Notes under the pieces: model-generated
What the model saw: only the letters and a program-made list of their open reading frames with translations
What the model was told of the DNA's origin: nothing
The model's database searches: none
Origin: JAGXFP01 sp039714535
GTDB taxonomy: Bacteria; Desulfobacterota; Desulfobulbia; Desulfobulbales; JAGXFP01
Reading direction: 5' to 3'
DNA length: 38,151 nucleotides
Assembly (NCBI GenBank): GCA_039714535.1
Contig: JBDLJC010000034.1
Location: 1-38,151 of the forward strand
Translations under genes and position numbers: made by a program
Shown here: positions 8,228 to 15,504 of the stretch, one piece after another
How positions within the stretch are numbered: the first letter of the stretch is position 1
Layout of the letters: the number at the start of each line of letters is the position of its first letter

Positions 8228-8824
8228 ATGGGAATCTCTGCAATTGTTTTTCTGGTCATTATCGGTTTGCTGGTGGTCTTTGGAATCAATATCTTTAATA
8301 CCCTGGTCAGGCTCCGTAATCGTTATAAAAACGGCTTTGCCCAGATTGAGGTCCAGTTGAAACGCCGCTATGACCTGATCCCTAATCTGGTTGAGACCGC
8401 CAAGGCCTATATGAAGCATGAGAGCGAGACCCTAGAGAACGTGATCGCCGCCCGTAACGCCGCCTCCCAAGGCCTGGCCGCTGCTGCTGCTGATCCAAGC
8501 AATGCTGCCGCCCTGCAGGGACTGATCGGCGCCGAGGGCGCCCTGGCCGGGGCCATGAGTAAGTTTAATGTGGTGATGGAGGCCTACCCCGATCTGAAGG
8601 CCAACCAGAATATGATGCAGGTGAGTGAGGAGTTGACCAGCACCGAAAACAAGGTGGCCTTTTCCCGGCAGGCCTTTAATGATCAGGTCATGGCCTATAA
8701 TACCTATAAGCAGGGCTTCCCGCCGGTGATGCTGGCCGGGGCCTTCGGTCATGGTCAGGATGCTACTCTGCTTGAATTTGCAGACAGCGCCCAGATCCAG
8801 GCGGCGCCTAAGGTGTCATTCTAG
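8228..8824 (+). CDS. lemA: LemA family protein
   Basis: A 198-residue LemA protein. It has an N-terminal membrane anchor (about residues 4-25), then the family block LVRLRNRYKNGFAQIEVQLKRRYDLIPNLVE with the RRxDLIPNLV signature. A long helical bundle follows, including FNVVMEAYPDLKAN and the FSRQAFNDQVMAYN helix. As known for the family, most of the protein faces the periplasm or cell surface and is helical. The gene is six bases before an M48 protease, a pairing seen in many bacteria. This supports a role in membrane or envelope proteostasis with that protease, although the molecular function of LemA is not established. Start ATG 8228 has a GGGGTAG upstream. Confidence 0.95.
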   Translation: MGISAIVFLVIIGLLVVFGINIFNTLVRLRNRYKNGFAQIEVQLKRRYDLIPNLVETAKAYMKHESETLENVIAARNAASQGLAAAAADPSNAAALQGLIGAEGALAGAMSKFNVVMEAYPDLKANQNMMQVSEELTSTENKVAFSRQAFNDQVMAYNTYKQGFPPVMLAGAFGHGQDATLLEFADSAQIQAAPKVSF

Positions 8825-8830
8825 GGGGTA

Positions 8831-10756
8831 ATGATCGGGATGGATTTTTTCAGCGCACAGGACAAGGCCCGGCAGAATACCGGCTGGCTAGTGATTCTCT
8901 TTACGATGGCGGTGATCTCGTTGATCGTGATGGCCAACCTGCTGGTCATGGGGGTTTTCGGTTATCTGCAGAGCAAGGCACCGGTGGAGGCCTCGGAGCT
9001 GCAGCCCCTTGACTGGGAGGTCTTCGTCGTGGTCGGTTTCGGGGTGCTGGTGGTGATTGGCCTGGGTAGCCTCTATAAGATAATGGCCCTGTCCGGCGGC
9101 GGCGACCGCATCGCCGAAATGATGGGTGGTCAGCTGATCGTTGACGGGACCGGTGATCCCGACCGGCAGAAAATCCTGAATGTGGTCGAGGAAATGGCGA
9201 TCGCCTCCGGTTCGCCGGTACCGCCGGTCTATCTCCTTAATGAGAAGGGGATTAATGCCTTTGCCGCCGGTTATTCACCGTCCGATGCCGTGATCGGGGT
9301 GACCAGGGGGGCCATCAACAAGCTCTCCCGCGACGAATTGCAGGGGGTTATCGGTCACGAATTCAGCCATATCCTCAATGGCGATATGCGGCTTAATATC
9401 AAGCTGATCGGCATCCTGCACGGCATCCTGCTGCTGGGACTGATCGGCTACCATATCTTACATGCCTCGGCCTTCTCCCGCAGTTCGCGGAAGGGGGGCG
9501 GCGGGGCGCTGGCCTTTGGTCTGGGGCTGGTGGTGATCGGTTTCGCCGGGACCTTCTTCGGCAATCTGATCAAGGCCGCGGTCAGCCGCCAGCGTGAATT
9601 TCTGGCCGACGCCTCGGCGGTCCAGTTCACCCGGAACCCAGACGGCATCGGCGGCGCCCTGCAGAGGATCGGGGCTGACAGCGTTGGCTCCGTGCTGGAG
9701 AATACCGACAGCGCCGAGATCAGTCACGCCCTGTTCAGCCAGGGTTTCAGCTCTTTTTTCGGTGGTCTTTTTGCCACCCACCCGCCTTTGGCTGAGCGCA
9801 TCAAAAAGATCAAACCAGATTGGAATGGCAAGTTCGAAGTATCGCAAAGCGCAGCCCGCCGGCAGCCGGGAAGTGGATCGACTAAAAGGGAAACCGGTCC
9901 GGCCCGGTCGGATGCAATAGTGGCTGGAATGGCGGCGGCTACGGGGCGAGAAGCAGCCCTTAGCCATATTGGCAGTCCCACCAAAGCTCATCTGGGCTAT
10001 GCCCGTGAACTTATTGGCGACCTGCCTGCTGTGTTGAGAAGAGGTGTCCATGAGCCCTTTGTCGCCCGGGCGGTAATCTACTGTCTGGTGCTCGATAATG
10101 ACGAGTATATGTGCCGCCGCCAGCTTGAGCATCTTGCCAAGGTTGCCGATATCGGGGTCTATGATGAAGTCGTCAGGTTGAGAAATCTGGTCTTGAACCT
10201 GAAGATCGACAGCCGGCTGCCGCTGGTAGATATGGCACTGCCGGCTCTGCGCCAGTTGTCGAGAAGTCAGCACCTCCTGTTCAAAGAAAACCTTAAGGTC
10301 CTGATTGAGGCTGATGGCAAACTGAGTCTTTTTGAGTGGACCCTGCAGAAGATTGTTAATCACCATCTGGATGGGGTGTTTGGCGGTAAATCAGGGTCGG
10401 CCCGAAAAAAAACAACTCTGCAGCGCTCACGGCAGGCCTGTGCGGTGTTGTTGTCGCTCCTGGTCTATGCCAACCGGCACGAAGGGCTGACCGAGCAGGA
10501 GGTGTTTGCTGCCGCTGTTCAGGAACTTGGCGGGATGGAGGTGCAGCTGCTGGACCGGGGGCTCCTCTCGTTCAGTCGCCTGGATGGGGCCATTGATGAG
10601 CTTGGCGGGTTACCGCCGTTGGCAAAGGCCAAACTGGTTAAGGGTTGTGCTGCCTGTGTGATGGCCGACAAAAAGATAACTCCCGTTGAAGCGGAGTTGC
10701 TTCGCGCCATTGCCGAAACCATGGATTGCCCGATGCCGCCGCTGGTTGCCGGGTAA
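8831..10756 (+). CDS. M48 family membrane zinc metalloprotease, LemA-associated
   Basis: A 641-residue integral membrane protease. Two membrane segments (about residues 19-45 and 64-86) precede the catalytic domain. The zinc motif HEFSH is at residues 176-180, with the third ligand Glu256 in REFLADASA. Two further hydrophobic segments (about 193-211 and 226-247) lie between them. This is the HtpX/Ste24-like M48 arrangement, acting on membrane or misfolded proteins. After about residue 335 there is a ~300-residue extension, mostly helical, with no motif I can name. HtpX itself is about 290 residues, so this is more than twice as long. AGGGGG just after the lemA stop is the likely ribosome site. 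ATG 8840 is an equally good start. It is co-transcribed with lemA. Confidence 0.9.
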   Translation: MIGMDFFSAQDKARQNTGWLVILFTMAVISLIVMANLLVMGVFGYLQSKAPVEASELQPLDWEVFVVVGFGVLVVIGLGSLYKIMALSGGGDRIAEMMGGQLIVDGTGDPDRQKILNVVEEMAIASGSPVPPVYLLNEKGINAFAAGYSPSDAVIGVTRGAINKLSRDELQGVIGHEFSHILNGDMRLNIKLIGILHGILLLGLIGYHILHASAFSRSSRKGGGGALAFGLGLVVIGFAGTFFGNLIKAAVSRQREFLADASAVQFTRNPDGIGGALQRIGADSVGSVLENTDSAEISHALFSQGFSSFFGGLFATHPPLAERIKKIKPDWNGKFEVSQSAARRQPGSGSTKRETGPARSDAIVAGMAAATGREAALSHIGSPTKAHLGYARELIGDLPAVLRRGVHEPFVARAVIYCLVLDNDEYMCRRQLEHLAKVADIGVYDEVVRLRNLVLNLKIDSRLPLVDMALPALRQLSRSQHLLFKENLKVLIEADGKLSLFEWTLQKIVNHHLDGVFGGKSGSARKKTTLQRSRQACAVLLSLLVYANRHEGLTEQEVFAAAVQELGGMEVQLLDRGLLSFSRLDGAIDELGGLPPLAKAKLVKGCAACVMADKKITPVEAELLRAIAETMDCPMPPLVAG

Positions 10757-10766
10757 TTTGAGAGGT

Positions 10767-11324
10767 ATGATTCAGAAAAGAAAGCAGGTAGAGGGGGGCG
10801 CTCCTCTGACACGAATTTCCTACTGGTTGATGCCGGTTGCTGAGGAGAGTGGGAGGTTCGCTAGTGTTATTTCCCGGCTGGCCGGAGAGTTTGGCGGCCC
10901 ACCTTTTGCGCCGCATCTTACGCTGTATAGCACCACCACTGCCGATGATAATGACGACCCGGGCCGGATTCTAACCGAGGCGGCCAATCATGGCGGCGAG
11001 CTATTGCTCCGCTGTACCGGCCTGGAATTTTCGGAAAAGTTCACCAAGGCCTGTTTCCTTAGTTTTGCGCCGGACCCCCAACTCAACCGGTTGTCTGAAG
11101 CGCTTCGGGAAAATTCTTGTCGTGCGGATATTTACCAGCTCAAGCCTCATTTAAGCCTTTTTTATGGTAGCTTGACCAGGCAGGATCGGGAGCGGATCCT
11201 GAATCTGGTTCAAATCCCGGGAACTGTCCGATTTGGCAGGTTGACGGCGATGGCCACCTCGGCCATTGTCAGGACAGGTAAAGATGTTGAGGGCTGGCGT
11301 CAGCTGGCGGCGCTGCCTTTGTAG
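10767..11324 (+). CDS. 2H phosphoesterase (2'-5' RNA ligase / cyclic phosphodiesterase-like)
   Basis: A 185-residue protein with the two HxT/S motifs that define the 2H phosphoesterase superfamily: PHLTLYS in the N-terminal half and PHLSLFYG in the C-terminal half. The two histidines usually activate water or a hydroxyl to open or form a 2',3'-cyclic or 2'-5' phosphodiester. The layout (YWLMPVAEES opening, spacing of the motifs) is closest to the plant/yeast-type cyclic phosphodiesterase branch. The substrate is not known here. ATG 10767 is preferred because GAGAGG at 10760-10765 precedes it; a longer in-frame start at 10686 would overlap the protease gene by 71 bases. It lies 10 bases after the M48 gene, so it is probably in the same transcript. 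Confidence 0.8.
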   Translation: MIQKRKQVEGGAPLTRISYWLMPVAEESGRFASVISRLAGEFGGPPFAPHLTLYSTTTADDNDDPGRILTEAANHGGELLLRCTGLEFSEKFTKACFLSFAPDPQLNRLSEALRENSCRADIYQLKPHLSLFYGSLTRQDRERILNLVQIPGTVRFGRLTAMATSAIVRTGKDVEGWRQLAALPL

Positions 11325-11405
11325 ATTGCGGGGTTCCTTGCCAACGGTTTATTTTCATGCTGCAAGCTATGGCCTTGATTCGAGAGAAATATCACAGGAT
11401 TGCAT

Positions 11406-12305
11406 ATGGAAAATTTTATCATCACTATGACCTATCTTGTGCTGGGGGTGATTTTGCAGCGGTTGCCCCGCTTCCCGGAAAATACCGGTAATGTCCTGAG
11501 CATGTTCGTCATTTATGTGTCGTTGCCCGCCCTGGTTTTACTGAAGATCCCCGAACTGGAGTTGGCAAGCGAACTGCTGGTTCCAGCCCTGATGCCTTGG
11601 GGGATGCTGTTTGTCACCAGTCTGGCGATCTTGATCCTGGCCCGGCTCTTTAACTGGAGTCGGTCGATAACCGGCAGCCTCCTCCTGCTGGTTCCCTTGG
11701 GTAATACCTCTTTTCTAGGGATCCCCATGGTTAATGCCTTTTTCGGCGAGCAGGCAATCTCCTACGCGGTGATTTATGACCAGTTGGGTTCTTTTCTGGC
11801 CCTGGCGACCTATGGCACCGTGGTGATCGCTATTTACGGCGGTGGTGGTGTTAAGCCGACTTGGCAAGATGTCATGCGGAAGATTATCGCCTTCCCGCCT
11901 TTTATTTCGCTGTTTCTGGCGGTGGCGCTGCAATCAATGGTCTACCCGCCGGTGGTGATGACGATCCTTAAGTCGTTGAGCGGGACCCTGGTGCCGGTGG
12001 TGATGATCGCCGTCGGTTTTCAACTGACCATCAGGATCAGCCGGGAGGCTATCGGTCCTCTAGGTTTTGGTCTGGCCTTGAAACTGGTGGTGGCGCCGAT
12101 GGTGGCTCTCGGGATCTGTCGTTTTCTTGGTCTTGAGGGGGAGGCGGTTAATGTCTCGATCTTCGAGGCCGGGATGCCGCCTATGGTTTCGGCCGGGGCG
12201 CTGGCCATTCTGGCCGGTCTGTCGCCACCCCTGACCGCCGCTCTGGTGGGACTGGGGATTATTTTGAGTTTTGTGACTCTGCCGGTTCTTTTTTATCTAT
12301 TATAA
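11406..12305 (+). CDS. AEC family transporter (auxin efflux carrier-like permease)
   Basis: A 299-residue, very hydrophobic protein with about ten predicted membrane helices in two halves, the expected AEC/BASS-type architecture. Family features are the N-terminal LGVILQRLPRFPENTGNVLSMFVIYVSLPAL segments, the central NTSFLGIPMV motif that breaks a helix in the substrate pathway, and a C-terminal EAGMPPMVSAGALAIL block equivalent to the family's E-x-x-M-P motif. Bacterial members export or import organic acids and similar anions; which one is moved here is unknown. ATG 11406 is chosen over an upstream TTG at 11400. The gene is 81 bases after the 2H gene and 14 bases before the 4Fe-4S/DUF3786 gene, which suggests a shared transcript with the latter. 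Confidence 0.9.
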   Translation: MENFIITMTYLVLGVILQRLPRFPENTGNVLSMFVIYVSLPALVLLKIPELELASELLVPALMPWGMLFVTSLAILILARLFNWSRSITGSLLLLVPLGNTSFLGIPMVNAFFGEQAISYAVIYDQLGSFLALATYGTVVIAIYGGGGVKPTWQDVMRKIIAFPPFISLFLAVALQSMVYPPVVMTILKSLSGTLVPVVMIAVGFQLTIRISREAIGPLGFGLALKLVVAPMVALGICRFLGLEGEAVNVSIFEAGMPPMVSAGALAILAGLSPPLTAALVGLGIILSFVTLPVLFYLL

Positions 12306-12319
12306 TTATGGTGTAATTG

Positions 12320-13120
12320 ATGGTTCAAGTCAGGAATCCTCTGGAAATATATAAGCTGTTGCCGAAGACTAATTGCGGGCGGTGTTATCTGCCGTCTTGC
12401 CTTGCTTTTGCCGCGGCGGCGGTTAAGGGTGAAAAGAAGCTGACTGATTGCCCTTATCTGGAACAGGATGAAGCGGAGAAGTTCGTCGGTGGAGTTGAGA
12501 TGCGTGATCCCGATGAGATGAAGCGCCAGCAGAAGGTCGAGGCTTTGCAGGAATCGGTTGCCAAGCTGGACCTTGTTGAAGCAGCCGAGAGACTTGGCGG
12601 TAGCCTGGTTAATGGCAGTCTGATGATCAGATCTCTCGGCAAGACATTCATGGTGGACCGGCAGGGCAAGGTCTCATCCGAATGTCATACCCATGCCGGG
12701 TTGACCATTCCACTGCTGAGCTATATCGTTGAAAGCAAGGGTGGTGAGCCCACCGGCGATTGGCTGCCATTCCGTGAGTTGCGGGATGGAGCGCCGATGA
12801 GTCCGCTTTTTACCAGAAAAGGTGAACAGGGTTTGCAGCAATTGGTTGATCGCCATACCGACCTGCTGGAACTGTTGATAGATCTCTTCAGCGGGCAGCG
12901 GTTGCTGGCTGGTTTTTCCGCTGATATCTCGGTGGTGTTGTATCCGTTGCCCAAGTTGCCCATTCTGATCTGTTACTGGAAGGCGGAGGAGGGGATGGAC
13001 TCCGACCTCAATATATTCTTCGATTCTTCGGCCAGCGATCATCTGGGGATCAGATCAATCTATGCCCTTGCCGTTGGCTTGGTTATGATGTTCGAAAAGA
13101 TCGCCCGGCAACATAGCTGA
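12320..13120 (+). CDS. 4Fe-4S domain plus DUF3786 protein
   Basis: A 266-residue protein. Residues 10-46 form a small 4Fe-4S domain (Fes type, PF04060-like) with Cys19, Cys22, Cys27 and Cys44 in the pattern CxxCx4Cx16C. The remainder (about 75-260) matches the DUF3786 type as I know it, including FLVDRQGKVSSE-like and GDWLPFRELRDGAPM segments and a late FDSSASDHLGIRSIYALAVGLV block. The same Fes domain occurs at the N-terminus of corrinoid Fe-S proteins and acetyl-CoA pathway components, and DUF3786 proteins are typical of anaerobes, but no reaction is known. Start ATG 12320 puts the cysteines at the expected distance from the N-terminus; the ribosome site is weak, so coupling to the upstream transporter gene is likely. 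Confidence 0.8.
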   Translation: MVQVRNPLEIYKLLPKTNCGRCYLPSCLAFAAAAVKGEKKLTDCPYLEQDEAEKFVGGVEMRDPDEMKRQQKVEALQESVAKLDLVEAAERLGGSLVNGSLMIRSLGKTFMVDRQGKVSSECHTHAGLTIPLLSYIVESKGGEPTGDWLPFRELRDGAPMSPLFTRKGEQGLQQLVDRHTDLLELLIDLFSGQRLLAGFSADISVVLYPLPKLPILICYWKAEEGMDSDLNIFFDSSASDHLGIRSIYALAVGLVMMFEKIARQHS

Positions 13121-13178
13121 CGTTGGCATTAGGTGGAGTGTGGCTGGGTCCACATGTGCTTGAATGGAGATAAATCCC

Positions 13179-13817
13179 ATGAAAAAGGTCATTGTCTGTA
13201 TAGATCGGGACGGCATTCTGATCAATGATGATGAATTTTTCTTAGGCAAGGATGAGGGTTGGTAGGCCAAGGTGGATATCCTGCCTGCGGTGCTTGAGGG
13301 TTTGGCAATGATCAATGGGCTTGGCGGTGCGGCTGTCTACATGATAACCAACCAGGCCGGGGTCGCCATTGCCGACTATCCGCTGTTGACCTTTGATCGG
13401 GCCCATGAGGTCTGCCGGTATGTGATAAGTCGGTTGGAGGAGGCAGGCGGCAGGTTTGCAGGCTATTTCTTATGTCCACATGCCTCCCATGCGTATGTGG
13501 AGAGGAAGCCCGGGGTGAATTTCCATGAAGAGCTGGTCCATGATTGCCACTGCCTGAAACCAGGTCTTGGTATGGTTATTGATGCCCTGCGGGCCGAAGA
13601 TGCAGCGCTGGACGAGACAGATATTTACGTGATCGGAGATCGGTTGTCGGATGTGCAAACCGCTCTCAATATAAATGGAACCGGCATCCTGATCCCCTTT
13701 GCCAACGAACCATGTGAGGTCGTGAAAGTCGGGAATCTTGCAGACCAGAGCCGGATCTTTATTGCCAAAGACCTTAGCGAAGCGGCGGACTTTATCAGAG
13801 TCAGGCAAAAAGATTAA
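13179..13817 (+). pseudogene. GmhB/HisB-like HAD phosphatase interrupted by an in-frame TAG
   Basis: From ATG 13179, with GGAG just upstream, the frame reads the HAD motif I nucleophile CIDRDG (Asp9, Asp11), then a TAG at codon 29 (13263-13265). It continues uninterrupted in the same frame to the stop at 13817. After the TAG the rest of the enzyme is intact: MITNQAG (motif II), CPHASHA and DCHCLKPG, which resemble the GmhB/HisB-N zinc loop and motif III Lys, and VIGDRLSDVQTA (motif IV). The codon before it is TGG, and a CAG-to-TAG change would explain the break. Reinitiation at GTG 13272 would lack the nucleophile. So this is a recent nonsense mutation, a sequencing error, or a recoded or suppressed codon. 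The family dephosphorylates heptose bisphosphate or histidinol phosphate; the substrate here is not known. Confidence 0.8.
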
Positions 13818-13820
13818 TTG

Positions 13821-13833
13821 CCCTTGGCAAGGG
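13821..13833 (+). terminator. Weak intrinsic terminator candidate after the HAD gene
   Basis: CCCTT at 13821-13825 and AAGGG at 13829-13833 form a 5-bp stem with a 3-base loop. TTT follows at once and a further T6 lies at 13845-13850. The stem is short, so termination would be inefficient. Confidence 0.3.
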
Positions 13834-13851
13834 TTTAACTCGGATTTTTTC

Positions 13852-13882
13852 TTGCCTTTACCTGCTTGGGAAAGGCTATAAT
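13852..13882 (+). promoter_or_regulatory. Candidate promoter of the superoxide reductase-like gene
   Basis: A perfect -10 TATAAT is at 13877-13882. The best -35 is TTGCCT at 13852-13857 with a long 19-base spacer. Transcription would begin near 13889, about 60 bases before ATG 13950. Confidence 0.5.
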
Positions 13883-13949
13883 CAAGGTAAGTATTCGGGC
13901 TGGTTGTAAGCCAGAAACAGAATAGCTAAATGAATAGAGGAGGAACGTT

Positions 13950-14357
13950 ATGACCGACCGTAGAAATTTTTTGAAGGCATCTCTAGTTATGGCGGCCGGC
14001 GTTGCCGTTGGTAAAGTTTCACCGGCACTGGCCGGAAGTGGCGCCTTGCCGAAGGGGCTGATTTATACCGCCGAAGATCAGGGCCAATGGGCTGGTAAGG
14101 CCGGGAGCCATGCGCCGCAGGTCAGTATTGATGGCAATAAGGTCACCATTGAGACCAAACACCCCATGACCGATCCCCATTTTATCGTGCGCCATACTCT
14201 GGTATCTGATAACGGCAAGGTACTCGGGGCCAAGACTTTTTCTGCCGCCGACGCCAAGGCGCTTTCGGTATTCGAACTGGAGGCCGGGCAATCAGCCCGT
14301 TATGCCACCAGCTTCTGTAACAAGCATGATTTCTGGGTTACCGAGATTAGTTCCTGA
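13950..14357 (+). CDS. Tat-exported superoxide reductase-like protein (neelaredoxin/desulfoferrodoxin family)
   Basis: A 135-residue precursor with the twin-arginine leader TDRRNFLKA and a hydrophobic stretch ending in ALA at about residues 26-28. The mature part is a one-iron SOR domain. The probable His4Cys iron ligands are His54 (GSHAP), His71 and His77 (HPMTDPH), Cys123 and His126 (CNKH). The enzyme family reduces superoxide to peroxide without making O2. In the classical EKHxP motif before the first ligand, the Glu and Lys are replaced: here the sequence is GSHAP, so the sixth iron ligand and the substrate-steering lysine are missing. Electron transfer or oxygen sensing is therefore an alternative role. 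Export would depend on a Tat system such as the genes at 27.1-28.3 kb. The GAGGAGGA ribosome site is very strong, suggesting high expression. Confidence 0.85.
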   Translation: MTDRRNFLKASLVMAAGVAVGKVSPALAGSGALPKGLIYTAEDQGQWAGKAGSHAPQVSIDGNKVTIETKHPMTDPHFIVRHTLVSDNGKVLGAKTFSAADAKALSVFELEAGQSARYATSFCNKHDFWVTEISS

Positions 14358-14409
14358 AGTTAAGTTTTATTTTAGATGTTCAGGTGCAGGCGAGAATCTA
14401 ACGAAACCC

Positions 14410-14429
14410 CCGGAAAGTGACTGTTCCGG
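14410..14429. other. Small hairpin after the superoxide reductase-like gene
   Basis: CCGGAA at 14410-14415 pairs with TTCCGG at 14424-14429 around an 8-base loop. It sits in a GC-rich stretch (14380-14460) that is unlike the flanking AT-rich sequence. No known riboswitch or small RNA consensus was recognised. Confidence 0.3.
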
Positions 14430-14487
14430 AGCGCCGCTTCGCTACTGCTGAATAGTTACGTTTGATTTTAAATAACGGTAAGGTTGG

Positions 14488-14526
14488 AGCCGCCGGGAAT
14501 GCTTTAATTCCCCGGCGGCTTTCTTT
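14488..14526 (+). terminator. Strong intrinsic terminator
   Basis: AGCCGCCGGGAAT (14488-14500) pairs with ATTCCCCGGCGGCT (14507-14520) with a single bulge and a 6-base loop, followed by TTCTTTC. It closes the superoxide reductase-like transcription unit before arfB. Confidence 0.85.
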
Positions 14527-14581
14527 CGGGCATTATGCGTCTTGAGATGCTTGGCGCCAGAGGTTTTAGGGAGTTTTAAAG

Positions 14582-15001
14582 ATGTTAATGATATCAGGAA
14601 CAGTCGTAATTCCTCCCCACGAGATTGAGATCAGCGCCATTCGCGCCACTGGGCCAGGTGGTCAGAATGTCAATAAGGTCGCCTCCGCCATTCACCTGCG
14701 TTTTGCTATCAGGGCTTCTTCCCTGCCGGATCTTTACAAGGAAAGGCTGTTGAAGTTGCATGACCACCGGATCACCGCTGATGGGGTGATCATCATTAAA
14801 GCCCGGCAGTATCGCAGTCAGGAAAAGAACCGGGAAGAGGCGTTGCGGCGCTTGCAGGAGCTGGTCAGAAGCGTAAGTTTTACACCTAAAAAAAGAAAAG
14901 CCACCAAGCCCAGTCGCGGTGCCAAGCGGAAACGGCTGGAGGGCAAAAAGAAGAGGGGACAGGTGAAAAGCATGAGAGGCAAGGTTGGACCCAATGATTA
15001 G
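14582..15001 (+). CDS. arfB: Alternative ribosome-rescue factor ArfB (peptidyl-tRNA hydrolase, GGQ domain)
   Basis: A 139-residue ArfB/YaeJ/ICT1-type protein that hydrolyses peptidyl-tRNA on stalled ribosomes. The catalytic motif GPGGQNVNK is at residues 24-32 (Gly26-Gly27-Gln28). The C-terminus (about 98-135) is a highly basic, Lys/Arg-rich tail, the part of ArfB that inserts into the empty mRNA channel. The codon-recognition domains of true release factors are absent, and the length fits ArfB. ATG 14582 has GGGAG upstream; ATG 14588 is possible. The 3' end overlaps the start of the phospholipase-like gene by 8 bases, so the two are translationally linked. Confidence 0.92.
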   Translation: MLMISGTVVIPPHEIEISAIRATGPGGQNVNKVASAIHLRFAIRASSLPDLYKERLLKLHDHRITADGVIIIKARQYRSQEKNREEALRRLQELVRSVSFTPKKRKATKPSRGAKRKRLEGKKKRGQVKSMRGKVGPND

Positions 15002-15452
15002 AGGTTATTGCAAGGTGTTTGGTTTATTGGTAGTTGCGGTGGTTCTGTTGGCGGCTGGTTTGGGGCACACTGACGAATTGCAGCCCTTCGTCAGTGACGG
15101 TTGCAGTGTTTTCCCTGACGGGACACCTGGGCAGAAAGACCTCTGGCGGTCATGCTGTGTTGATCATGACCTAGCCTACTGGCAGGGCGGAACCAGGCGG
15201 CAGAGAATGGCTGCCGATAAAGCACTTCAGGAATGTATCGCAGAGGTTGGGGTTCCGAAAGTTGCGGCCCTGATGAAGGTTGGGGTCTGGTTCGGTGGGA
15301 GCCCATATCTCCCTTTCCCTTTCAGGTGGGGATTCGGTTGGCCCTATTTGCGTGGCTATAGAGTCCTGACCAGTTCGGAGCAGCTGATGGTCGAGAAAAG
15401 CCTGGCCGCAGTTTTCGGGGCAAAAGACCATCTGCGAAGCAGCCCTGATTGA
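14994..15452 (+). CDS. Secreted phospholipase A2-like protein
   Basis: A 152-residue precursor with a basic start and a hydrophobic signal segment (about residues 8-25). Next come a DGCSVFPDGTPGQ segment, which could be the calcium loop, and a CCVDHDLAYWQGG block. The latter carries the Cys-Cys-x-x-His-Asp active-site signature of phospholipase A2-type enzymes. Later cysteines (ALQECIAE) may form a disulfide with it. It would act outside the cytoplasmic membrane on phospholipids, but activity is unproven and some bacterial members are of unknown function. ATG 14994 overlaps arfB by 8 bases with AAGGTTGGA upstream. An earlier TTG at 14985 is less likely. A hairpin of TCACTC and GAGTGA with a later T5 (about 15462-15506) may end the transcript. 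Confidence 0.75.
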   Translation: MIRGYCKVFGLLVVAVVLLAAGLGHTDELQPFVSDGCSVFPDGTPGQKDLWRSCCVDHDLAYWQGGTRRQRMAADKALQECIAEVGVPKVAALMKVGVWFGGSPYLPFPFRWGFGWPYLRGYRVLTSSEQLMVEKSLAAVFGAKDHLRSSPD

Positions 15453-15504
15453 TTAGCCCTTCACTCTTGCTATGGGAAGAGGAGCGAGTGACGCCGCCGC
15501 TTTT

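Noticed and set aside
13263..13265. Genome-wide reassignment of TAG to a sense codon
   Set aside because: TAG cleanly ends hemerythrin (3352-3354) and lemA (8822-8824), so TAG is a stop in this genome. The break in the HAD gene is treated as a mutation or error, with local suppression left only as a remote option.
14380..14460. Riboswitch or small RNA upstream of arfB
   Set aside because: Checked by eye against common riboswitch cores (c-di-GMP, SAM, TPP, glycine, fluoride, cobalamin, Moco) with no match. It also lies upstream of a strong terminator that belongs to the preceding gene.
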